DNA of 64,000 nucleotides from Pomphorhynchus laevis (Eukaryota; Acanthocephala; Palaeacanthocephala; Echinorhynchida; Pomphorhynchidae), in contig WNNJ02000590.1 of the NCBI GenBank assembly GCA_012934845.2, positions 1 to 64,000 on the forward strand. Reading direction: 5' to 3'. The notes beneath the pieces are model-generated. The model had not been told where the DNA came from. It searched no databases and saw nothing but the letters and a program-made list of their open reading frames with translations. Below, one piece after another: positions 55,919 to 64,000 of the stretch. The position numbers and the translations under genes were made by a program. The stretch's first letter is position 1. Each line of letters starts with the position of its first letter.

Positions 55919-58900
55919 TCCCCCGACCAAGTACTCATCGAGGTAACATGGCGGTTTGCGTTGTCGATTGCTTCTTCTCTTGGTATTTGCGGTCTCCGGG
56001 CATCGGGGTAGGGCATTATGTTCGTTCGCATTGTTTGGTTGGTATTGTGCCTTCGCAATTGATCGTAGATGTCGTCTGGTAAACAGATATTGTCAGTTGA
56101 ATCGTTTAACCTGTCCTCAGTTAGGATATCAGGTCGTGCTCCTTAATCTTGTTCCCCTTGCAAGTATTCTGCCGATGTAGGCTATTTTATATGCTCTCGA
56201 TTGTCTATCGGGTACGGAGCTAGATGCTTTGTGGAAACATTGCTATGATGGCTATGCCTAAATCTGACATAAGCATACAGCGGGTTCGCCATAATCAGAT
56301 CGACTAACTCGGTTTGTTGCGTGTATTTGCTTTGTAATTATATTGTTTGAGAACTACGGGGCCTGGTGTGTTAATCCACGTTAGCATGCTTGTTCCAGAA
56401 ATATATTTCTTTCGTACTTGAACAAGCGCTCGTGAGGAGTGCAATTTGTTTTGGTACACAACAAGGATTAAGTTGAGTGCAATGCATTAGGCAAGGAATT
56501 CTCTCAGTGTTCAATTGGCAATTTCATTGTTGCGATGTCGAGCTGAATATACTTCCACAAAATTTTATTATATCGTTCAACGTGTGAATTGCCGGTAAGG
56601 TTGAATGGCGTTGAATGACTGATGCTGACGCCTAGCCGATGCAAGTAAGTCGTGAAGTGGTCTGACGTAAAACTTGAATCTCTATCAGAGTGGATGAAAG
56701 ATGAAGTTCTGAAAATGAAAAATATCTCTTCCAAGCATTTGATAACTGTAACCGATGTCATGTCGGCGCAAGGAAAATCCATAGGAAATCGTGAAAATTC
56801 TTCGATTGCAACGAAGATGAATCGATTGTGAGAATTCAATGAAAGAGGTCCTTAAAAATCTATGGGCAATCGTTCGAGAAACTGGTACGCTTTGGCCAGA
56901 TGGCTTGTAGTATCGAGGCTTCAGTCGTGCGCAAATTTTGCAATTTGTCAAAACCAAACGTAAATTTTTAACTGAATATGGTAAGTTCCGATTTCTTTCC
57001 AAGTGCAGTAGACGCTCATGGCAGGATGGAATTTTTCTAGCTCTTCAATTTTGTAACATTTGTATGGACACATGTTTGTAATTGAGCAAAAGAGTCAGCT
57101 AAGCCGTTGTATCGACCTGGCCGGTAGACAAGTTCGTAATGGAAAGGCGATAGCTCGATGCGTTAACGAATCATTTTGTCGTTCTTAATGCGACTGCGAT
57201 GTTCTTCATTGAATATATACACTACGCTTTTTTGGTCCTTGAGTAGCCTGAATTTTCGAACGAGTATATAGTGCTTCCAGACTTTGCATACTTAAACGAT
57301 CGCGAAAGCTTCTTTCTCTACAGCGGAATATGTTTCATGCTTCCTTTGAGCGTCTGCGAATAAAACGCAACTGGACGAGTATTCTGCGACAGGACAGCTC
57401 CTATTACATAGTTGAACGCGCCGATTTCTAAAGTAAGGATGTCGGTTTCGTCTATCGCAACCAACACCGAATCTTCTATTTTCTTCTTGTGTATCTCGAA
57501 AGAGCACACAACTTCATTGCCGATTGGAAAATTCCGCATCGATAGAAGCAAATGAATCTTGTGAGAGAAATTCATCACCCACTTCGAATAATGAGCAAAC
57601 ATCCCAATGATACTTTTCAACTCCTTTTCATTCTGTGATTGTTTTAAATCTGTTAGAGCCTTATTCTGACCAGATCCGGTCGCATTTGTCCCTTTTCAAT
57701 CAAATATCTTAGCCATGAATTTTTTGGACGAATATGATCAATTTTTCTCGATTTATAGTGAAACCATACTTAAATACCGAAGCCATAAACCCACGTAGGT
57801 TTCTTTTTTTCTCTTCTAGTAATGTTTCACATTAGGATGTTGTCAAGTTGAGCGTAGGTTCTTTGTAACGACTTGCGCTCTACAATGTCATCAATTATAC
57901 GTCGAAAAACAGATGGTGCATTTGTAAAACTGAACGGTAGGCGGATAACATGACGCAAACGTCCAAGCACTTCGAAAGCTGTAAAGTGCCGCTCTCCGTG
58001 CTGCAGGGGTACTTGATGGTACGTTGACTTGAGGTCAATATTCGTGAAGAAACCGAATGACAACACTTTTTCTACTATAGTGTCTATTCAAGGAAGAGGG
58101 TAAGTATTTTGTTGGACATAAAAATTGACAGTTCTTGAATGATCTATCACCATCATCTGCTTATTCTGGAATTATTCACAATAAGTATCTGAGCGTGCCA
58201 TGCATACGTCCTCGGTTCAATTATTTTATCTTTAAGCCTGCGGGATATCTCGCACTTGACAAAATTGATCTGGTTTGTAGGAAGTCGGCGAGATTTGGTA
58301 GTCACAGGTTTGATCATTGAATCGAATGACGCAAAGAGGGACGGTCACGAAATTTTGATAGCACTGAGTGCCCCAACTACAAGGTCATCGTTCGTTTCCC
58401 CAAAATTGAATGTTACCGATTCGTATTTCAACATACATGGATGTCCGAATATAACTTTAACACACAGATTTGGCAGGATCATAAAACGGACATTGTTATG
58501 GCGAATTCCATGGTACGTCACGTCAGCTGTACAACTGTGGGTGAGTGAGTGCTTGAAAGTAGACGATGCCATATAGACGCAACTTTCGTAGTGACCCTGC
58601 CGTAGATTCCACCTTGGCGAAGCGCTTTCATCCATAAAGTGTTCAGTACTCCAGCTGTCATTTAAAGCCGCTGTGTTGAATTGATTTGATTGTACGTAAT
58701 GACATTGCTGCTAGATGTGATGGAGAGTATATAGCGCTTGAATGAACAGTAGGATCGTCTCTTCTACGACTTGATTGACAAACTTTTGCGTAATGGCCTA
58801 CCTTGCCACAGAATATTTACAAATAGAATTTTGAGTAGGGTTTTTTGATCTGTGATGAAATCGCTGCCCGCCAAAAATAGCATGACGTACGAGCGACGGC

Positions 58901-59566
58901 TAATTGGGATGACATTATCGAATTCTGTTCTTCGTTCGAGCTGTTCGCGTTTAGATGTTGAGGATAAAGGTCTAGGCGTGAGTCTGTTGTTGCGAAGCAT
59001 TCTGGGTTTTCTTGGTAACTTCGTGCTTGAATTGAACAATTTCAAGTTGACGAGCGATTTCGAAAGCTCTAGCCAATGCGAGATCAGAATGTTCTAGTCG
59101 TTGTCAAATGAACGATGAATGCAGCCCACTGATGGAAGCATCGCGAATGTAGAGATTTATGTACTCTTCGGCAAATACAGCTTTGAAAGGGCATTCTTTA
59201 CTGATATTTTCAAGAGTCTGAATTATCGATTGACTCGTCTGGTCGCTGATGCCGCGTGATTTCAATTTGTGACGGGCAAATTCTTCGTTACAAGGTTTAG
59301 CATATATTTGATTCAAGCGGGACAAAGCATCCTCCATTAAATTTGCATCGCTTAGGAGCGAAGTGATTGTAAAGTGCGTCTAGCCGATTAGAATAATTGA
59401 AGCCCTGTACAGACTCGATGAATTTAGTGAAACGCATCTTCCAACCTTCCCTGCATATTGCCGCTTCGGAGTGATTCGAATCGGTTGCAAATGTCTTCGG
59501 CTTGAGAAGTTTGTCCATAGAGATTAGAGTTTTGATTTGTTGAATAAATTGTACTATGCCGTTAGC

Positions 59567-59635
59567 TTTATTCAACAAATCTGAAAAAATACAAGATACA
59601 CATAGAGATCACGTTAGATCGTTCTAAACGACACA
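59567..59635 (-). repeat. 5' LTR of the older Gypsy fossil (ends approximate)
   Basis: Direct repeat partner of 55849-55918. The outer boundary is uncertain because of divergence. Confidence 0.7.
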
Positions 59636-59860
59636 TGGCTTAACAAAAATATAAAAATCTGTTTTCTGAGCCCTCTGTTTAATCAGAAATATCTTCGTGA
59701 ATTTTATGGCATCATCGTTGTACGTTACTATAATGCTATTTGAAGCCATTTACTGTGTTACGAAATCGATAAAAGATACAAAAAGTATGGTTCTATTGCT
59801 TATTAAATCAAAACAAACAGCAAATACGTTTCCATTTAGATTCTGTCATGTAGAAATCTA

Positions 59861-59873
59861 GCAATTGCTACTA
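59861..59873. repeat. 13-bp target-site duplication, left
   Basis: GCAATTGCTACTA, identical to 63737-63749; the two flank LINE A4. Confidence 0.85.
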
Positions 59874-60010
59874 TAGTAATAATAAGACTTTATTAATAAA
59901 AATACATAAATGGAAGTGTCGTTTAACAAGAAGTCCGTTAGAAAAAAATAAACAGTCAGTCAACAGAAAAAATAGGTCAACAATTTCTTTGTCTTCTTCC
60001 TATTAAGGCC

Positions 60011-62461
60011 TCAAATCAATGGGGATCTGAGCCCCCAACCAATCCAGCACGCCGCTTTCCGATTGAACCACCCGGGGTCTTTCACCTCCCGAAGAATCCA
60101 ATCGGTGCGGACGATGTTGGGTAAACGAGAGACGAGGAGCTTAAGAAACCTTAGCCTTTGCTCTGGGGGACGTCCTCTTGAGAAGAAGACTAATCCCGAG
60201 ATAGCCCAGGTACCCCAAAGGCGCACCTGGGTTTTCCCATTCAACGACAGATGCTGGGCCCGTTTCAGAGCCCACCTAGCTTTCTTCAGGATACGTTTGA
60301 GTCTATCCAGGTCGGCTTTCGCCGACCAGTTCACCGAAACGGTGAACCCCAGGTATTTTACTCGACTTGTGAAGACAGGGAGTGGTTCGGATGCAAATAT
60401 GGAGGAGAGCGTAGAGAGTGCTAGTCTCTTAAGTTTTTTCTTGGTTGCAGGGGAGCCATGAAAGACAACCACCTGCGATTTAGCGGAGTTTAGAATAAGG
60501 TTGGATCTAGGCAACTGGTCTTTTAATCTTATAAAGAAGCGGCTGATGTCCGAGACTACGTCTTTGCACCTGCGTCCAGTGAACAGGGCTGTGGTGTCAT
60601 CAGCGTACACCACTAGACGTTGTTCACGTTTAAATATTTTAAATAGAATAATTGAGGCAGCAAGATATAAGATTGGAGAAAGTGGTGAACCTTGAGGCAC
60701 ACCCGTAATAGGGTAGAACTGACGCGCATCAGGGTCGTCATCATAATAAAATCGCTTGGTGTACAGCAGTATCTCCACCCTGTTAACAATTCTCGCAGGC
60801 AACCCGAGGGACCTGAGAGAAGAGATAACAAAGGGAATGGAGATGCGGTCAAATGCAGCGGAAAAATCAAGGAAAACTGCCACAGCTAGCTGATGACTGT
60901 TCTCCTGACAAAACCGATGCACTTCACCAACTGCTGAATGGACCGAGCGACCTTTGACAAACCCATGGAAACCAGGTGGGATTAAATTTCGCCTAATCAG
61001 ATGATCGCGGATTCTACGCGCAAGCGCTTTTTCGTAGATCGATACGAGGGAATTTTGAATCGAAATGGGCCGCAGGTCTTTAGGACAAGAGACCGGAAAC
61101 TTTTTTGGAATAAAAATTCTCTTGCTAATGTTGATGCCGGCTACATCGGATGGGGTGGCTAATAGCATTGTGATGGCCACCTCCCTTCTTTGATCGGTTG
61201 TCAAAAGCTGACAGACACGAGAAGAGAGTGGAGCGACGGTTTTGGAGGTGCTTGGAAGAGGCCCCCAGGCGTTGAGAATATCTGTGACAGATAAGTCTCT
61301 ACTCCTGAAGTCTCCCCAAGGCGGGATTGGTTGCGGAGATTGAGTGGCTCCATAGTTGTGTAAGGCAAGTGACTCTTCTAAAACTTTATCAAGGCCAATT
61401 CTACCGATCCAACCCAAGGCCCTATCCCTCCAACAAGCAAACTTCTCCTTCTTGAAAATCTTCCAAAAGGAAGACTGAGAAGGGTTAAGACGAGCAATGC
61501 TCGCCCTATCCCTACTCAGCTGGAACCAATATCTGGTGCGCCAGTATTCATTCGAGAGAGTCTGTCTGGCGGAAGAAGAGAGATTAGGGAGGTTCAGTAG
61601 TTTTGCTAGAACCTTGAGTTTCGTCGGAGTGGGATTGAAAATGCGACCTTTATAGGTTGTAGAAAGCAATGCGGTAGCTTGCGAAGAGAGGTAGGAATTA
61701 AATTCGGTTAAATTCTCATTACCAATTCGGGGGAAGCGTTGGATAGCAGCTTGGAAGAAAGCCACTCTGATCGGGTCAAAGTGGAATCTTCTCCGAAGCA
61801 GCGTATCCTCCTCTATCCGCCAGCGAATTAGATCATGAGATGTGGACAGATGCTGTCGCGACTGCTCCGTGCAGAAGGGTTTTAACAACCATCTATCGTG
61901 GAGCAGTAATAGGTCGAGGAGTGAATTCGTTGATGTGCAATGAAATGTAGGGGACGGTGGTTTGTGAATAAGATAACCGTTCCTGGCTCTGCGGAGAGCA
62001 GCATTAATCCAACGACCAGTTCTGTCGTTGAAGTCACCTAGTACAATGTCATAGCCGCTATCGATAATACCATCCAGAAGGTCACGGTTCTTGTGAATCT
62101 CTCCTGGACGAATGTAGACGTTGGCTAGACTGAGGCGTTTACCGTTCTTAACGAGTGAAACTACTAGACAAGACAGGGCAGGACAAGAGTAATTTAGCAG
62201 TAGGGAGGACCTTAAAGAGCATTTAACTAGGGTCAAGAGTCCTTGAGATGAAGAGGAGTGAGGTGGGGTTATGTACGGAGTATAGTGGGAACAAATTTGC
62301 TTTGGGATAAATCGAGTAATGTCCTGGGGGAGACGGATAGACCGCGTCTCCTGGAGGACTATAACATCTGCGTCTCTACCAGATAAAAGTCTAAGGGCAG
62401 AAGCACCTCCCGAATTCCACTGAAGAATATTCAGTGAAAAAGGCTCAGGTTTACTCACCAT
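60011..62461 (-). CDS. LINE family A ORF2: endonuclease/reverse transcriptase, 816 aa, intact
   Basis: Catalyses target nicking and reverse transcription of the LINE RNA. Residues about 10-225 form an APE-type endonuclease (LNILQWNSGG, VLQETRS, NVYIRPGEIHKN, VLGDFNDRTGRW, LLDLLLLHDRW, STSHDLIRW). The RT occupies roughly 440-690: IFIPKKFPVSCPKDLRPISI, FVKGRSVHSA, AVFLDFSAAFDRISIPF (catalytic Asp), GVPQGSPLSPILYLAASI and VVYADDTTALF (catalytic DD). The C-terminus has the family block WFNRKAACWIGWGLRS. The frame is uninterrupted. No RNase H or terminal CCHC is evident. The Met at 62461 is plausible but an upstream start within the spacer is excluded only by eye. Confidence 0.93.
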   Translation of the reverse strand: MVSKPEPFSLNILQWNSGGASALRLLSGRDADVIVLQETRSIRLPQDITRFIPKQICSHYTPYITPPHSSSSQGLLTLVKCSLRSSLLLNYSCPALSCLVVSLVKNGKRLSLANVYIRPGEIHKNRDLLDGIIDSGYDIVLGDFNDRTGRWINAALRRARNGYLIHKPPSPTFHCTSTNSLLDLLLLHDRWLLKPFCTEQSRQHLSTSHDLIRWRIEEDTLLRRRFHFDPIRVAFFQAAIQRFPRIGNENLTEFNSYLSSQATALLSTTYKGRIFNPTPTKLKVLAKLLNLPNLSSSARQTLSNEYWRTRYWFQLSRDRASIARLNPSQSSFWKIFKKEKFACWRDRALGWIGRIGLDKVLEESLALHNYGATQSPQPIPPWGDFRSRDLSVTDILNAWGPLPSTSKTVAPLSSRVCQLLTTDQRREVAITMLLATPSDVAGINISKRIFIPKKFPVSCPKDLRPISIQNSLVSIYEKALARRIRDHLIRRNLIPPGFHGFVKGRSVHSAVGEVHRFCQENSHQLAVAVFLDFSAAFDRISIPFVISSLRSLGLPARIVNRVEILLYTKRFYYDDDPDARQFYPITGVPQGSPLSPILYLAASIILFKIFKREQRLVVYADDTTALFTGRRCKDVVSDISRFFIRLKDQLPRSNLILNSAKSQVVVFHGSPATKKKLKRLALSTLSSIFASEPLPVFTSRVKYLGFTVSVNWSAKADLDRLKRILKKARWALKRAQHLSLNGKTQVRLWGTWAISGLVFFSRGRPPEQRLRFLKLLVSRLPNIVRTDWILREVKDPGWFNRKAACWIGWGLRSPLI

Positions 62462-62603
62462 TGGGCTAAATTAGTTGGAAGGGGGATGCCAACCTAGACA
62501 GAGCTAGGTGCAGGAGGGTTACCCTCACTGCCACTAGCCCCGTCGCGGGTCGTACCCCCCAGGGCAATATCTTCATTTCCCAGAGAAGCCTTCTTATCCT
62601 TGA

Positions 62604-63727
62604 TCATCTTCCCCACCTTGGGGGTGGGACTGTTCTGGCCGAAGCCCCCTCTTCTTGGAGTGGGGGGGGTTTAAGCTCGTTAGGCATGGGGGCAGCTGTT
62701 GTCCCTACAAAAGAGGATAGCAGAGGTCCAATCATTGTTTGAAATTGCGAAAAAATTACTCGTTTCTGGTTATCAAGAAGTTGAATGATGTCAGCGTTTG
62801 ACATCCGGTCGGCTGATGAACCAGCAGCAGAGGCGTAGTTGATCGGGGTTCTAGGCTTAACAAACAGTTGTTTATATTCTTTAAATATTCTGCAGCGCCT
62901 TGACCAGGCCGGATGTTCCCCTCCACAATTAGCGCAAGAGGAGGAGGCCTGACATCTTTCCCCTTTTAAAGCATACTGACAATCCCCAGCACCACAAACA
63001 CCGCATACCAAGGCCTTGCTGCATGTAGAGTACCAGTGGCCCCAGGCATGGCACTTGTTACAGTGTGGGAATGTGAGTCGGTCTTCGTCAATTAGAGTGA
63101 ATCCTAAGTTAAAACCTAGGAAAGGATTCGCTGACGATTTAGAAAGAAGCAGACCGGAATCAAGATCTGTATTTGCAAAAGCCACTGGGAGGGGGTCGCC
63201 CCCTTACCTAGGACTTGCCTCACTGATTGGAGGCCATACAATTTTTTCAGAGTTATCAAATCTTCTTCTGTTAGAAACAATGGAAAATTAGATATTTTAA
63301 CTGAGCACTGAAGGGGTTTCAACGTTATGGAACCAGAGTCCAAAAGGTGCTTGTCAAAATAATCTTTGTATTCCTTTAATAAAGAGGCATTCGGGAAGGA
63401 AACTCTTACAGTATTGTCCAAAATCTTCACTGAATTGAACAGCACCCTGTTTGGATGAATTGATACAAACTTTCGCAAAAAGGTTGAGAAGAGATTGTGT
63501 TTCTCTATTGGTTTTTTTGAATTGATGATGCACAGGTTAGCTAATTTTGGAATCGGGGGTAGCAGCCCCTTATCTGCATTTAATAAACACGAAACATCAC
63601 TAACCTGATTAGAATTGTCTCCAGTAGACGAAAGAATTGAACCAGATCGTTCATTACTACCATATTTCATTGTAAAATCACCAAAAGTTGTAGAGCTTTG
63701 AAGCTCCGATAGCGTTTTAGCATTCAT
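62604..63727 (-). pseudogene. LINE family A ORF1 (zinc-knuckle protein) with one frameshift
   Basis: Gag-like RNA-binding protein. The first frame (63727-63116) starts 9 bases from the element end and carries LLPPIPKLANLCIINSKKPI and an RRM-like region (VRVSFPNASLLKEYKDYFDK, VKISNFPLFLTEEDL). Near 63190-63205, at a GGGGG-TCGCCCCC stretch, the coding frame shifts. The second frame (63185-62604) holds three zinc knuckles (CNKCHAWGHWYSTC, CGVCGAGDCQY...C, CANCGGEHPAWSRRC) and a proline-rich tail. The homopolymer site means a sequencing error is as likely as a true mutation. Confidence 0.8.
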
Positions 63728-63736
63728 TTTGCTTCG

Positions 63737-63749
63737 GCAATTGCTACTA
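63737..63749. repeat. 13-bp target-site duplication, right
   Basis: GCAATTGCTACTA, perfect match to 59861-59873. Confidence 0.85.
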
Positions 63750-63799
63750 GTTAGGGCTACTGCAGTATGATATCGTATAACAAAAGTACGAATCGAAAA

Positions 63800-64000
63800 A
63801 TGAGTAAATTTAGCATGTCGGAGCGTTCAAAGAACTCAATGAAAACTAATTTTCCTGCCAATGCAATAAACGAGGTAAGTGGAGATTTAGGTTCTCTTGA
63901 ATATATTCCGGAGGGTGAACTTCCCCCGGTACCAAAATTATCCAACCTGGTGATTATCAGACTTTTGGTGCCTCTGGAAAGGCAGAACATGTTCAATGTT
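63800..64000 (+). CDS. second family A-like LINE ORF1, 5' part, runs off the window
   Basis: Sixty-seven open codons on the plus strand starting at ATG 63800 and still open at the edge. The protein begins MSKFSMSERSKNSM and contains GELPPVPKLSNLVII followed by a basic-hydrophobic ERQNMF. That aligns with GLLPPIPKLANLCIIN and EKHNLF of the ORF1 on the other strand of copy A4, at a similar distance from the start. It is therefore the N-terminus of a related but clearly diverged LINE ORF1, oriented head-to-head with A4. Confidence 0.7.
   Translation, partial: MSKFSMSERSKNSMKTNFPANAINEVSGDLGSLEYIPEGELPPVPKLSNLVIIRLLVPLERQNMFNV

Larger units (their letters stand above)
55849..59635 (-). mobile_element. 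Ty3/Gypsy LTR retrotransposon, older fossil
   Basis: Family Ty3/Gypsy, related to the fossil at 42.2-46.2 kb. Parts, minus strand: 5' LTR about 59567-59635, gag about 58.7-59.5 kb, protease region about 58.3-58.65, RT about 57.8-58.1, RNase H 57.2-57.6, integrase 56.5-57.0, then a degenerate tail to the 3' LTR (about 55849-55918). It is broken by many changes throughout. Its LTR copies are less alike than those of the first element (roughly 15-20 percent differences by eye), so it is clearly older. Confidence 0.85.
59874..63736 (-). mobile_element. LINE family A (I/Jockey-like), full-length copy A4
   Basis: A 3863-bp element bounded by a 13-bp direct repeat, the signature of target-primed insertion. 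Minus-strand order: a 9-base leader, ORF1 (63727 to 62604, one frameshift), a 142-base spacer, ORF2 (62461-60011, intact), a 137-base 3' UTR with AATAAAG near 59898, and a TTA-rich tail (TTATTATTACTA). Three zinc knuckles in ORF1, an APE endonuclease and no RNase H visible place it with I/Jockey/R1-type elements. Other copies are at 9.3, 20.2 and 31.9 kb; this is the youngest by its intact ORF2 and perfect target duplication. Confidence 0.92.

Noticed and set aside
1-64000. CRISPR arrays, bacterial operons, tRNA genes
   Set aside because: No regularly spaced short repeats with unique spacers, no Shine-Dalgarno-organised operons, and no convincing tRNA cloverleaf (A and B box plus acceptor pairing) found by eye.

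Overview
This is a eukaryotic, animal-type window. It is AT-rich and gene-poor, and most recognisable sequence is retroelement debris. Three things point to a metazoan: two U2 spliceosomal snRNA genes, a selenoprotein thioredoxin reductase with a C-terminal Gly-Cys-Sec-Gly tail and a 3' SECIS element, and the mix of CR1-like, I/Jockey-like, Penelope-like and Ty3/Gypsy elements. The reductase carries an N-terminal glutaredoxin-like domain without its cysteines. As I recall it, this is closest to nematode TRXR-1; flatworm thioredoxin-glutathione reductases keep the CxxC. A worm, possibly a nematode, is the best guess, but one gene does not settle the phylum.

Layout. 0-9 kb: a 464-bp tandem repeat whose two units each carry a minimal hammerhead ribozyme, next to a Penelope-like RT scrap; an odd interlocking inverted repeat at 2.3 kb; a ~317-bp satellite at 5.1-6.0 kb with hammerhead-like cores; a GC-rich candidate exon at 6.0-6.3 kb; a LINE scrap. 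9.2-12.1 kb: decayed I/Jockey-like LINE (family A). 12.2-14.8 kb: a 39-bp minisatellite followed by the only convincing host protein gene, an intronless selenocysteine thioredoxin reductase. 15-23 kb: AT-rich DNA and CR1-like (family B) and family A scraps. 23-28 kb: two U2 snRNA genes in a ~380-bp duplicated block 4226 bp apart, with dispersed repeats and Penelope-like RT relics between them. 27.8-30.4 kb: a decayed reverse-transcriptase element of a less common type. 31.9-41 kb: more family A and B copies, a Penelope-like RT relic, minisatellites, foldback repeats and a gag scrap. 41.5-48.1 kb: a family B LINE split by a Ty3/Gypsy fossil with 115-117 bp LTRs. 48.6-49.9 kb: a LINE 3' fragment inserted in a foldback repeat. 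51.2-55.8 kb: a nearly full-length family B LINE. 55.8-59.6 kb: a second, older Gypsy fossil. 59.87-63.74 kb: a full-length family A LINE with an intact 816-aa ORF2 and a 13-bp target-site duplication. At the right edge another family A ORF1 begins on the opposite strand.

How it works together: apart from the reductase and the U2 genes, no host pathway can be reconstructed. The recurring theme is self-cleaving ribozyme motifs in several unrelated-looking repeat families, at least one lying next to Penelope-like RT sequence, which fits the known association of hammerheads with Penelope-like elements. All family names, similarities and divergence figures are by-eye judgements; no search or folding program was run.
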